Assembly: GCF_900637055.1 (NCBI RefSeq)
Contig: NZ_LR134338.1
Span: 722,501 to 786,500 of the forward strand
DNA length: 64,000 nucleotides
DNA from: Brevibacillus brevis
GTDB lineage: Bacteria > Bacillota > Bacilli > Brevibacillales > Brevibacillaceae
Reading direction: 5' to 3'
Translations under genes and position numbers: made by a program
In this document: positions 19,382-28,636 of the stretch, piece by piece
How positions within the stretch are numbered: the first letter of the stretch is position 1
Layout: every line of letters begins with the position of its first letter
Notes under the pieces: model-generated
Seen by the model: only the letters and a program-made list of their open reading frames with translations
What the model was told of the DNA's origin: nothing
Databases searched by the model: none

Positions 19382-20238
19382 GCGACTTGAGACGATTTCG
19401 CAACCCTGTCTTGTTCAATGAATGGAAAATGCGGATGCGGACCAATCGGTCACCGTGGATCATCCTGCTCTATTTGCTCGTTTTGGGTGCAATGACGCTC
19501 ACGCTGATTTTCTTTATGACAAACGGCGGCAGCTACTACAACCCGAATGATACACGCGAGCTGTTCATGATGCTGTCTGTGTTTCAGCTCGGGATGATCT
19601 GCTTCGTCGTGCCGGGATTGACGGCAGGTGTGATTTCCGGTGAGCGCGAACGTCAGACGTTGAGTGTGCTGTTGACCACGAATGTCAGCGCCACACGATT
19701 GATTTTAGGCAAATGGCTGGCATCGCTCAGCTTCATGACCTTTCTGGTCATTGCGACCATCCCGCTCTATGCCATCGTCTTTTTGTATGGAGGAATTTCA
19801 CCTGCACAAGTGATCAAGGTGTTTGGCTTTTACGTCATTACGATGTTCGGCATCGGCAGCATTGGTGTGCTCATGTCCACGCTGATCAAACGGACTGGTA
19901 TCGCTACGGTCGTCACTTATGCCGTGGTGTTCGGATATGCGATCGGATCGAGCATACTGGCGGAAATTATCAAAGAGTTCATTCGGTACCAGCGCCGGTC
20001 GGGCGCCATGTCATCCGCGACCATGCCGGACTGGCCAGATCTCCTGCATAATTTCAATCCATTGTTTGCAATGTTGAACATTTTTGAAGAAGGGCCGCAG
20101 ATCAGAATTGGGAATGTGGACCCGTACGCGGTTTACTGCCTGTTTTTCGGGATCATTACACTGTTCTGCCTTTTACTCTCCATCTATCTCATTCAGCCAG
20201 TGAAACCGAGATTTCGCAAAGTAAAAGAGGAGCAATAA
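19378..20238 (+). CDS. ABC-2 type transporter permease
   Basis: A 286-residue integral membrane protein with six predicted helices, the first near residues 25-50 and the last near 245-270. The segment GVISGERERQTLSVLLTT after helix 2 is the conserved ABC-2 permease coupling motif (ERE followed by TLE/S). It overlaps the ATPase gene by four bases and is followed after three bases by the coiled-coil protein gene. With the ATPase it resembles the GldA/GldF pair or Nat-type exporters; the substrate is unknown. Confidence 0.92.
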   Translation: MSDLRRFRNPVLFNEWKMRMRTNRSPWIILLYLLVLGAMTLTLIFFMTNGGSYYNPNDTRELFMMLSVFQLGMICFVVPGLTAGVISGERERQTLSVLLTTNVSATRLILGKWLASLSFMTFLVIATIPLYAIVFLYGGISPAQVIKVFGFYVITMFGIGSIGVLMSTLIKRTGIATVVTYAVVFGYAIGSSILAEIIKEFIRYQRRSGAMSSATMPDWPDLLHNFNPLFAMLNIFEEGPQIRIGNVDPYAVYCLFFGIITLFCLLLSIYLIQPVKPRFRKVKEEQ

Positions 20239-20241
20239 GCC

Positions 20242-21963
20242 ATGTTTACCGCTAAAGCGAACGACGAGCTGAAGTCACTGCTTGCACCCATTCGAAAGCA
20301 ACTGGGCTTGCGTGTATGGATACAGCAGCTAACGGTCTATGGTTTGTGGGGAATCGGGGCGAGTCTGGTGCTCCTCCTCCTTGCCCGCGTCTGGCCGATT
20401 CCGTTTTACCAATGGATCGCGGTTGTGCTGCCAGTGCTTGTTGTCCTCACAGGTCTGGTGCGTGCGCTTTGGATACGCCCTACCTGGCTCCAATGTGCGC
20501 AAGTGGCAGACGGTAATGGTTTGGCCCAGCGAGTCGTCACAGCATGGGAGAATCAAGAGAATCAGTCGATGGTAGCGGGTATGCAGAGGGAAGACGCCCT
20601 GCAGCATCTGCGTAAAAATTTGCCGCATATCGTAGAGAGCGTCCGCATCTGGTCGCTGGTCCAAAGAAAGGTGTATGTCACAAGCAGCTTGCTATTGGTA
20701 TGCCTGGTGCTGTTTCTTTGGCCGAATCCTCAAGACTTGCGGCTGGCCCAGATGGCAGAGGAAAAGAAAGCAGTCGCGCAGGTTGAGGAAGAAGTAGAGG
20801 CAATCAAGCAGGAAGTGAAAAAGAATACAGGCTTAACCGACGCGCAGAAAAAGCAGCTGGAGGAAATGCTGGAGCAGGCAAAAAAGGCTATGGCGAAAGC
20901 AGACGACCCGGCAGAACGGCAAAATGCATTGCGCGCTGCGGAAAAACAATTGGAGAAGGTCAGAGATGCAGAGCAGCGCAAAGAAAAAGCACTGCAAGCA
21001 CTCCAGCGCAGCTTGGGTAATCAAGAAGGGACAAAAGCTTTGGCTGGCGCGATGGAAGCGAAAGATCGACAAGCGATGACCGAGGCCTTGGCACAAATGG
21101 CAAAAGCCATGGAAAGCATGCCGCAAAAAGAGCGGGAAGAGATCGCTCGCGAACTCGCAAGTGCAGCAGAGCAATTGAAAAAAGAGGCAGAGTCTGCCGA
21201 TTCGAAGGAGCTGGAGGATATCGCCAAACAACTGGCGGAGGCAGCCCAGCAAACAGCCCAAGGACAAGTGCCTCAAGCGATGACTGCGCTCGAGAACAGC
21301 TTGATGCAAGCTATGACGGGCATCCAGCAATCTCAGCAAGCCATGCTCGCAGCTATACATGCCGCTGCTTCGCTCAATCAGTCGCAAATGACGCTTGCCA
21401 GTGCAGGCGCACAAGCAGGAAATGCTGGAGCGAGTGGAGCAGGGGCAGGAACGGCAGCAACAGGCCAGGCGACTCCAGCATCGGGGACACCCGGGAATCA
21501 GCCAACTGCGGCAACACCGGGAGCAGGTGCTAATCCCAATCAAGGGGCGAACCCGGCAAACCAGCCTGGGAACGGAAACAATGGCTCGGGGCAGGGGAAT
21601 GGCAACGGAAACGGCAACGGCAATGGAAGCGGCAATGGAAATGGAAATGGCTCTGGTGGTCAAGGAAGCGGTCAAGGCGGCGGGGCCGGGTTAGGAAAAG
21701 GCAAACACGAGCTCGTTACCGTCCCGGCAGAGCGCATAGGTGGAGAAAACGGACCTGTTGATACAGTCGGAGGTCCACTCGGGTCAGGACCTTCCCAGTC
21801 GCAGCAAAGCGGAAACACACAAGTTTCCTCGGGTGGAACGCTGCCGTACGAGGAAGTGTACGGCCAATATGAGCAATTTGCCCGCGAGAGTATGGAAAAA
21901 GGCAGTATTCCCGGCGATTATCAACAGATCGTGAAGGATTATTTCAGCAAAATAGAGCCTTAG
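20242..21963 (+). CDS. Membrane-anchored coiled-coil protein with Gly/Asn-rich linker
   Basis: A 573-residue protein. Three hydrophobic helices (about 32-50, 57-76 and 144-161) are followed by a long Ala/Lys/Glu/Gln-rich coiled coil (about 170-385). Then comes a low-complexity Gly/Asn/Ser/Pro segment (about 390-485) and a conserved C-terminal tail (EEVYGQYEQFARESMEKG). It resembles the DUF4175-like proteins seen beside MoxR/DUF58/VWA genes, where a similar tail is common; this comparison is from memory. The topology suggests a structural or tethering role across the wall. It starts three bases after the permease and ends 30 bases before the MoxR gene. Confidence 0.75.
   Translation: MFTAKANDELKSLLAPIRKQLGLRVWIQQLTVYGLWGIGASLVLLLLARVWPIPFYQWIAVVLPVLVVLTGLVRALWIRPTWLQCAQVADGNGLAQRVVTAWENQENQSMVAGMQREDALQHLRKNLPHIVESVRIWSLVQRKVYVTSSLLLVCLVLFLWPNPQDLRLAQMAEEKKAVAQVEEEVEAIKQEVKKNTGLTDAQKKQLEEMLEQAKKAMAKADDPAERQNALRAAEKQLEKVRDAEQRKEKALQALQRSLGNQEGTKALAGAMEAKDRQAMTEALAQMAKAMESMPQKEREEIARELASAAEQLKKEAESADSKELEDIAKQLAEAAQQTAQGQVPQAMTALENSLMQAMTGIQQSQQAMLAAIHAAASLNQSQMTLASAGAQAGNAGASGAGAGTAATGQATPASGTPGNQPTAATPGAGANPNQGANPANQPGNGNNGSGQGNGNGNGNGNGSGNGNGNGSGGQGSGQGGGAGLGKGKHELVTVPAERIGGENGPVDTVGGPLGSGPSQSQQSGNTQVSSGGTLPYEEVYGQYEQFARESMEKGSIPGDYQQIVKDYFSKIEP
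21409..21697 (+). repeat. In-frame low-complexity Gly/Asn/Ser codon repeat
   Basis: Short GGCAAYGGAAAY-type units are repeated within the coiled-coil membrane protein gene and encode GN and GS dipeptides. Such tracts vary in length between strains by replication slippage. Confidence 0.7.
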
Positions 21964-21993
21964 ATCATTCAACAACAGGAAGGAGACACGGCG

Positions 21994-22977
21994 ATGGCGC
22001 AGCAAACGCTAGAGGATTGCTTGCAGCGAGTAGAGCTTGTCAGGCAGGAAATTGGAAAGGTATTGGTAGGACAAAAAGATGTGGTCGAGCAACTTCTGTG
22101 GGCCGTGTTTGCAGGTGGGCATGCGCTCTTGGAAGGCGTACCCGGCTTGGGCAAAACGCTGCTTGTTCGGACACTGTCCCAAGCCTTCGAGCTGTCGTTT
22201 CAGCGGATTCAGTTCACACCGGACCTGATGCCGACAGACATTACTGGAACGAACATCCTGTTGGTCGACGAGAAGGGACAGCAGTCCTTCCAGTTCCAAC
22301 ATGGTCCGATCTTCGCTCATGTCGTGCTGGCTGACGAAATCAACCGGGCGACGCCAAAGACGCAAAGCGCCCTGTTGGAGGCCATGCAAGAGCGAACGGT
22401 TTCAGCTGGGGGAGTGACTCGTCTGTTGCCAGAGCCGTTCTTCGTTCTCGCGACACAGAACCCGCTGGAGCAGGAAGGGACATTTCCGTTGCCAGAAGCG
22501 CAAATGGACCGCTTTTTATTGAAGATCGATGTCCCGTATCCGACGGAAGAAGAACTGAAAATGATCGTGCGGCAAACGACCACGAGCCAAGTGATCACCG
22601 TGGAAAAAGTGGCTTCAGCCGAGCAAATTGCTGAGATTCAGCAGGCAGCGCGTGAAGTGCTGGTTGCCGATGCGGTACTGGATTACGCCGTGAAGCTGCT
22701 TTTAGCGACGCATCCGGGGGAACAGGCGATTGCTTCGGTGAACAAATATGTGCGAAACGGTGCGGGGCCGCGTGGCGTGCAGGCAATTGTCTCCTTGGCA
22801 AAGGTACGTGCATTATTGGCTGGGCGATACAATCTGGCGTACGAGGACGTGACAGCAGTTGCTCTACCAGCGTTGCGCCACCGTATTTTCCTCAATTTTG
22901 AAGGAGAGGCGAACGGCATCCGACCAGACCGCGTCATTATGGATATTTTGGACGAACTGGGGACGCAGAAGGTATGA
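21994..22977 (+). CDS. MoxR family AAA+ ATPase
   Basis: A 327-residue AAA+ ATPase of the MoxR class. Walker A GVPGLGKT lies at residues 48-55, Walker B VVLADEIN at 110-117, and the sensor-1 region FFVLATQNPLEQEGTFPLPEAQMDRF around 148-173. The C-terminal lid domain follows. MoxR ATPases act as chaperones that insert cofactors into, or mature, VWA-domain partner complexes. The next genes encode exactly such partners (DUF58 and two VWA proteins). ATG at 21994 follows GGAGAC, and the stop overlaps the DUF58 start by four bases. Confidence 0.95.
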   Translation: MAQQTLEDCLQRVELVRQEIGKVLVGQKDVVEQLLWAVFAGGHALLEGVPGLGKTLLVRTLSQAFELSFQRIQFTPDLMPTDITGTNILLVDEKGQQSFQFQHGPIFAHVVLADEINRATPKTQSALLEAMQERTVSAGGVTRLLPEPFFVLATQNPLEQEGTFPLPEAQMDRFLLKIDVPYPTEEELKMIVRQTTTSQVITVEKVASAEQIAEIQQAAREVLVADAVLDYAVKLLLATHPGEQAIASVNKYVRNGAGPRGVQAIVSLAKVRALLAGRYNLAYEDVTAVALPALRHRIFLNFEGEANGIRPDRVIMDILDELGTQKV

Positions 22978-23855
22978 ATCAACACCTGCTTGATCCGTCA
23001 TGGCTCGCCAGACTGGAGCGAATGCAGATGGCTAGTCGCAAAGCGGTCAGCGGCAGCCAGGCAGGAAAACGAAGGGCGAGACAGCTGGGCAGCTCCATGG
23101 AGTTCGCAGACTTTCGGGCGTATGTTCCCGGCGATGATTTGCGGCAGCTCGATTGGAATGCGTATGCCCGTTCAGGCAAGCTGTTTTTGAAAAAGTACTT
23201 GGATGAAACAGAGCTTCATGTGAACTTGTATATCGATTGCAGTCGTTCGATGAGCTACGGGCAACCGAACAAAATGGTCCGTGCTGTGGAGATTGCCGCG
23301 GCACTTGGTTATTTGTCTCTGTGCCACCTCGATCATGTGTCGGTCTATGCATTTGACAGCCGAATGACGGCAGCACTTACCGGGCTGCAAGGAAAGAGCC
23401 AGGCGCATCGCTTGCTCAGCTTCTTATCTTCCCTGCAAGAAGGGGGAGCAGGGGATATTCAAACGGCAATGCGCCAGCCCGGGGCTGTCAGCGGCAAAGC
23501 TGGAACTTCCATCGTGCTGTCGGACTTTTTGTTCGAGTCAGGCTATACGGAAGGCATCGCGTATTTGCAGGCGGCCAGACAAGAGGTCACGCTGGTCCAG
23601 GTGCTTTCCAAAGAAGAGCTTGCGCCCGAGTATGCAGGAGAGCTGCGGTTGATAGATTCAGAGACTGGGCAAGCAAAAGAAGTATCCCTGACGAGCCTTT
23701 TGATGGAAGAATACCACAAGAGCTTGCGAGATTATCAACAAGAACTGTCCGCGTTTGCTTATGGAAGAGGGATCGCCTGCGTGTCTGTAGAGGCCGAACA
23801 ATCGCTGGAATCGATTGTCTTCCATGTCTTTCGTCAGGCCGGCTTGATTCGCTAG
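22974..23855 (+). CDS. DUF58 domain protein
   Basis: A 293-residue cytoplasmic protein of the DUF58 family, which has a VWA-like fold. The family signature FADFRAYVPGDDLRQLDWNA lies near residues 43-62, followed by LFLKKYLDETE and the MIDAS-like DCSRSM. DUF58 genes almost always follow MoxR genes and are thought to form an effector or adaptor for the ATPase. Here the ATGA overlap confirms coupling. No membrane segment is visible, unlike YeaD-type members, so this is the short form. Confidence 0.93.
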   Translation: MNQHLLDPSWLARLERMQMASRKAVSGSQAGKRRARQLGSSMEFADFRAYVPGDDLRQLDWNAYARSGKLFLKKYLDETELHVNLYIDCSRSMSYGQPNKMVRAVEIAAALGYLSLCHLDHVSVYAFDSRMTAALTGLQGKSQAHRLLSFLSSLQEGGAGDIQTAMRQPGAVSGKAGTSIVLSDFLFESGYTEGIAYLQAARQEVTLVQVLSKEELAPEYAGELRLIDSETGQAKEVSLTSLLMEEYHKSLRDYQQELSAFAYGRGIACVSVEAEQSLESIVFHVFRQAGLIR

Positions 23856-23871
23856 AGAGGAGAGAGACAAC

Positions 23872-25746
23872 ATGCAGTGGATGGGTTTGGGCAACTTGTG
23901 GTTTGCGCTGATTATCCCGGCCATCATCGTCCTTTACCTGCTCAAGCGAAAAGTAGAGGATCGTGTCATACCAAGTACACTCCTGTGGCAGCGCACGATG
24001 CAAAACTGGGAAGCGGTGAAACCGTGGGAAAGACTGCGGCGCAGCCTGTTGTTGCTGCTGCAACTGCTCGCTGCCTGCTTGCTCGTGCTGGCTTTGATAC
24101 GACCGGCCGTTCCCACTGAGGGAATCACATCCGACCATACGATTTTGGTCGTGGATACATCAGGGAGCATGATGGCGAAGGAAGGGAACGAGACGCGGCT
24201 GGAACGAGCAGTGTCACAGGCAAAAGCACTCGTAGAGAAGCTGGGAAGCGGCCAGACGATGACCCTCATCGAGGCAGGGCGTGAGCCGAATGTTTTGGTT
24301 TCCAAAAGTGCAGACAAAGAGCCGCTCTTGCACGCCATCGAAAAGCTTGTGCCTTTTTCCGGGACATCCGATCAAATCGCTGCGTTGTCATTAGCGGGAG
24401 CCATTGCAGAGAATGAACCAGGCAGTGGAGTGGTTTGGATGGGGGACGGAAGCGGGGAACGCAAGCTGGATGGAGGCTCAGTCCCTGCTTTTTCCGGGAG
24501 CTTTCAGTTCATGCAGATGGGGAGCACCCGCGAGAATACGTCAATCGGTATTTTTGTAACCCAGCCTACGGAAAAAGGGGTAGAGGGACTGCTGCGGGTG
24601 GACAATCATGGCAGTATGCCTGCGAAAGGAAAAGTCACTGTTTTTGATGAGCAAGACAAGCTGCTGGATACCGATTCTTTTGCGATTGGAGCAGGCAGCT
24701 CCCAGACATTTTCATTTCAGAAGCTGGCGGTATCTAGCGTTTATCGTGCAGTCATCGAACCGGAGCAGGACGGCCTTTCCCAGGATGATGTCATGTGGAG
24801 TGTGCCATTCGCTGCCGGGAAAGGAAAAGCAGCGTTGTATTCGCCAGAGGGGAACCGCTTCCTCCATCAAGTATTGCAGACAGTCGGAAGTCTTGAGGTA
24901 GAAACGATTCAGCAGGCACCGGATGCTGCGGCGGCAGCGCGTGACTTGTGGGTTTTTGACGGAGTTGTACCAGACCAGCTGCCAAAAGGAAACATTTTGT
25001 TGATTGCTCCGAACAAGAAAACAGAGTGGTTGCCGCTTGCTGGAGAAAAAGAACTGGATCAACAGCCAAGGCCAGTTTCCCCGGATGACCCGCTGCTCAA
25101 GCACGTCGATTGGCGGGATGTGCACGTCGCCAAAGGATACGTATTGGACGAGATGCCTGGTATGAAGCCATTGGTACGCGCAGGCGATGTCGATCTGGTC
25201 AGAGCGGGGATCATAGACGGTCGACGAGTGGTCATCATCGGATTTGATTTGCATGCATCGGACTTTCCGCTTCGTCCTGCTTTTCCGATTTTCATGCAAA
25301 ATGTCGTCAACTGGCTGTCTCCTGGTCAAACAGCCCCAATCCCCACGGCACATCCGGGAGAGGTCTTGACCATCCCCCTCTCACCAGGAGCGACAACACG
25401 TACCTTGACGTATCCGAATGGACACCAGCAGTCTCTTGCGGAGGACGCCACTTCCAAAACGATGCAGCTACCGGAGCTGACAGGGTTGTATCGCCTTGAC
25501 GAAGGGGTAGATACAGGGACCAAAAGTACGTACTTTACTGTCCAAATGAATGAGGAAGAATCGAATATTACACCAAAGTCTGTAAGCGTAGCCCGGAAGA
25601 ATGCAGAAGAACAAAAGGAGAGTGAGGAAGCAACAGCGACTGACACAACAGGAGCACTGGGAACGAAGGAGTTGACCTATTGGTTGGCAGCTTTTGCTCT
25701 CTTGGTGTTATTGGTGGAATGGAGGGTGTATCAGCGTGGGTATTAA
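23872..25746 (+). CDS. BatA-type membrane protein with VWA domain
   Basis: A 624-residue protein. The N-terminal aerotolerance (BatA) segment has two helices (about 8-24 and 58-77). A VWA domain starts with the MIDAS motif DTSGS at residues 95-99. An extracellular beta-rich middle follows, and one C-terminal helix (about 602-620) anchors the end. The MIDAS Asp and Ser residues would hold a divalent metal. In Bacteroides, Bat proteins aid oxygen tolerance, but the role in Firmicutes is not established. The next gene starts inside its last codons, which fits co-translation. Confidence 0.9.
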   Translation: MQWMGLGNLWFALIIPAIIVLYLLKRKVEDRVIPSTLLWQRTMQNWEAVKPWERLRRSLLLLLQLLAACLLVLALIRPAVPTEGITSDHTILVVDTSGSMMAKEGNETRLERAVSQAKALVEKLGSGQTMTLIEAGREPNVLVSKSADKEPLLHAIEKLVPFSGTSDQIAALSLAGAIAENEPGSGVVWMGDGSGERKLDGGSVPAFSGSFQFMQMGSTRENTSIGIFVTQPTEKGVEGLLRVDNHGSMPAKGKVTVFDEQDKLLDTDSFAIGAGSSQTFSFQKLAVSSVYRAVIEPEQDGLSQDDVMWSVPFAAGKGKAALYSPEGNRFLHQVLQTVGSLEVETIQQAPDAAAAARDLWVFDGVVPDQLPKGNILLIAPNKKTEWLPLAGEKELDQQPRPVSPDDPLLKHVDWRDVHVAKGYVLDEMPGMKPLVRAGDVDLVRAGIIDGRRVVIIGFDLHASDFPLRPAFPIFMQNVVNWLSPGQTAPIPTAHPGEVLTIPLSPGATTRTLTYPNGHQQSLAEDATSKTMQLPELTGLYRLDEGVDTGTKSTYFTVQMNEEESNITPKSVSVARKNAEEQKESEEATATDTTGALGTKELTYWLAAFALLVLLVEWRVYQRGY

Positions 25747-28576
25747 CTTTATACAGCCGCTATTCCTGTTGCTATTGCTTCTCGTTGCGTACGTCATCAT
25801 TAGCTGGTGGCGACATCAAAAGCAAATGCCAATCGGCAGAAAGTGGACAATTGCAGCCATTCGCTCGCTCTTGTTCCTCCTTCTGGTTTTGGCGTTGGCA
25901 GGGACACAGCTGCTGACACCTGTTCAGGCGAAAACGATTGTGTTTGTTGTAGATCGATCGGCTTCCATGAAGGACGATCCGCGTGTTCTCTCCTTTTTAC
26001 GGGAGGCGATCGGGCAAAAGCAAGCAGCAGATAAGTATGCTGTCATTGCAGTAGGTGCGGAGGCGGCAGTCGATCAACCGTTGACGACACGCCAAGAGGT
26101 ACAGCCCTTGGGCGTGGATGTCAACCGGAATGCAACCAATTTGGCAGAAGGAATCCGATTGGCGTCTGCCATGATCCCTACCAATGCCAGAGGTAAAGTC
26201 GTCTTGCTGACAGATGGTCTGGAAACAAACGGAGATGCGGCACGGCAGACGAGACTGGCGAGGGAGCGAGGAATCGCTGTAGAGGCTGTTTCCTTGCAGC
26301 AGCCTCACGGGGATGAGGTCGTTCTTACATCTGTACAGGTACCGCAAAGACTGTATGCGGGAGAGGAATACGGCATCACCGTTGATGTGGAGAGTACGAT
26401 AGCGACCGAGGCAACCCTTCGCCTGTATGAAGGCAATCGCGAGGCGGGCCAGCAAACGGTACAGATCGGCAAGGGCAACAACCGCTTCGTTTTTTCGCAA
26501 AAAGCGATGCAGCAGGGTTTCCATCGCTATCGCGTGGAAATCGAGCCGCGACAAGATACCGTAGCGGCGAACAATCAGGCTACAGCCTATACGCAGGTAG
26601 CCGGGGCACCAGTCATACTCGTAGCCGAAGGGCATCCAGGTGCCGCAAGTAACCTCGTTCAAGCGCTGGAAGCGGGCAATATCAAGGTAGAGGTGCGCGA
26701 TCTCGCACTGCTGCCAAAGGAGCTTGAGGGCTACAAGCAATTTGCCTCCATTGTACTGGCAGATGTGCCCGCTACCAGCATGACGGATGCGGATATGGAA
26801 CGCATGCGGACCGCTGTACGTGATTTGGGCATTGGTTTGATCATGACAGGCGGTAAAGATAGCTTCGGCATGGGTGGCTGGTTCCAGACACCAATCGAAG
26901 AGGCATTACCTGTTCACATGGATTTAAAAGGGAAGGAACAGCTCCCTTCACTCGGACTTCAGCTGGTCATCGACAAGTCGGGCAGTATGAGCGCAGATGC
27001 CAGAGGGGCGGATAAGATGGCACTGGCCAGGGAAGCTGCGATTCGAGCGACAACCATGATGAATGCACAAGACCACATCGGAGTGATCGCCTTTGATGAT
27101 ACGCCATGGGATGTCGTAGCTCCACAGTCCGTCACGAAGCTGGACGAAATCCAACAGCAGATCAGCAGAATCCAAGCGGATGGCGGGACCGATATTTTCC
27201 CTGCCTTACAGCTGGGCTACGAACGTGTAAAAGCGATGAACACGCAGCGTAAGCACGTGATCTTGCTCACCGATGGGCAGTCTGCGCTCAACGATGATTA
27301 CGAGGGCCTGCTGCAGCAAATGACGGCTGAAAATATTACCGTTTCAACAGTGGCATTGGGTGATGATTCGGATAGGTCGCTGCTGGAGATGATTGCCGAG
27401 TTAGGAAAAGGCAGATATTACTTTGCAAACGATGCCGAATCCATCCCGAAAATCTTCAGTAAAGAAACAGCCTTAGCCAGCCGTACGTTTATTGTGGAGA
27501 AGCCTCAAGTACCAGGCTATACAGGGGTGGGAGCTTGGCCTGCGCTGAAGCAGACATTACCTCCGGTGCGTGCGTATATAGCAACGACACCGAAGCAAAC
27601 AGCCGAATCATCGTTGATGAGTGCTGACGATGATCCGATTCTCACCCGTTGGCAGTACGGTCTGGGACGTTCTGTCGCCTGGACGAGTGATCTGGAAGGG
27701 AAGTGGTCACCGGACTGGGTGGCTTGGGGAGGAAACAGCCGTCTGTGGAACGAAATCGTGGCATGGACTTTCCCGCAAATTACAGAAGGCACTTGGAAGA
27801 CGACTACGAGCGTGAACGGCGCAAAAGGCAATGTGAGGGTGACGATGCCAGCTGGTGGAAGCATGCCTCAAGAGATGGAGGCAGTTGTTCTCAATCAAGA
27901 GATGAAGCGCGAGGTCATCAAGCTTAAACCGGTTGCCCCAGGCGTCATGGAGGGTGAATTCGAGACGGCTGATCCGGGCACTTACATGATTCAGATCTCA
28001 CAAAAAAATCAAGGCCGTGTCATGGCGAGCCAAACGACAGGCTTGACCGTTTCCTATTCACCGGAATACGGAATACATGCCGATGGAGAGAAAGAACTTC
28101 AAGAGTGGCTAAGTACTGGTGGAGGGAATCAGATCACCAAACCAGAAGAGGCTTTTGGTGGCACGCTTCCTGATAAATGGGACACACAGTCAATCAGTGA
28201 GTGGTTGCTGATGTTGGCGGCTTTGCTGCTGCCGATTGATATCGCCGTTCGCCGCCTGCAGTTGCCGGATCAATGGTGGGCAAGGCTATCTGGTCTATGG
28301 AGATTGCGCAGGTCCACATCTGCCGATTCTGAACAACAGGCAGTATTGTCTCGCCTCGGCGAGAAGCGCTCTGCGACAAGACGGATACGCGAAGAGCGGA
28401 CAGATGACCAGAAAGTCGTATCTGCTCCCCTTATTCATCCGGTAGGGACGGCTGGAACTCGGGTGAAGCCAGCAACAGTCAAGAACGAGCAGGCAAAAGA
28501 GAAACAGGAGAAGCAAACCCAGCCTGACGAAACGCTAAACAGACTATTGGCGGCCAAGAACCGGAAAAAGTCTTAG
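25736..28576 (+). CDS. Membrane protein with two VWA domains and amidotransferase-like fold
   Basis: A 946-residue protein. Two N-terminal helices (about 6-24 and 40-58) precede a first VWA domain with MIDAS DRSAS at residues 73-77. A middle region with an amidotransferase-like fold follows (near 290-390). A second VWA domain begins with DKSGSMS at residue 413 and contains the conserved GGTDIFPAL. A C-terminal helix (near 820-836) precedes a charged cytoplasmic tail. GTG at 25736 is preferred because GGAGGGTG is seven bases upstream, giving an 11-base overlap with the previous gene. It closes the operon. Two MIDAS sites in one chain may allow it to bind two partners. Confidence 0.9.
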   Translation: MGINFIQPLFLLLLLLVAYVIISWWRHQKQMPIGRKWTIAAIRSLLFLLLVLALAGTQLLTPVQAKTIVFVVDRSASMKDDPRVLSFLREAIGQKQAADKYAVIAVGAEAAVDQPLTTRQEVQPLGVDVNRNATNLAEGIRLASAMIPTNARGKVVLLTDGLETNGDAARQTRLARERGIAVEAVSLQQPHGDEVVLTSVQVPQRLYAGEEYGITVDVESTIATEATLRLYEGNREAGQQTVQIGKGNNRFVFSQKAMQQGFHRYRVEIEPRQDTVAANNQATAYTQVAGAPVILVAEGHPGAASNLVQALEAGNIKVEVRDLALLPKELEGYKQFASIVLADVPATSMTDADMERMRTAVRDLGIGLIMTGGKDSFGMGGWFQTPIEEALPVHMDLKGKEQLPSLGLQLVIDKSGSMSADARGADKMALAREAAIRATTMMNAQDHIGVIAFDDTPWDVVAPQSVTKLDEIQQQISRIQADGGTDIFPALQLGYERVKAMNTQRKHVILLTDGQSALNDDYEGLLQQMTAENITVSTVALGDDSDRSLLEMIAELGKGRYYFANDAESIPKIFSKETALASRTFIVEKPQVPGYTGVGAWPALKQTLPPVRAYIATTPKQTAESSLMSADDDPILTRWQYGLGRSVAWTSDLEGKWSPDWVAWGGNSRLWNEIVAWTFPQITEGTWKTTTSVNGAKGNVRVTMPAGGSMPQEMEAVVLNQEMKREVIKLKPVAPGVMEGEFETADPGTYMIQISQKNQGRVMASQTTGLTVSYSPEYGIHADGEKELQEWLSTGGGNQITKPEEAFGGTLPDKWDTQSISEWLLMLAALLLPIDIAVRRLQLPDQWWARLSGLWRLRRSTSADSEQQAVLSRLGEKRSATRRIREERTDDQKVVSAPLIHPVGTAGTRVKPATVKNEQAKEKQEKQTQPDETLNRLLAAKNRKKS

Positions 28577-28584
28577 TAACAGAC

Positions 28585-28633
28585 AAAAACAGCAGCCTGG
28601 CGAAAATCGCTACGGACTGCTGTTTTCTTTTTT
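28585..28633. terminator. Terminator shared by the VWA operon and the convergent oxidase-like gene
   Basis: AAAACAGCAG (28586-28595) and CTGCTGTTTT (28617-28626) form a perfect 10-bp stem with A-rich and T-rich flanks, so it can work in both directions. Confidence 0.85.
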
Positions 28634-28636
28634 GGG

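Noticed and set aside
25694..25746. Longer start for the double-VWA protein, or a frameshift joining it to the preceding VWA gene
   Set aside because: GTG at 25736 has a good ribosome site seven bases upstream. A short overlap is normal in this operon and both proteins are complete.
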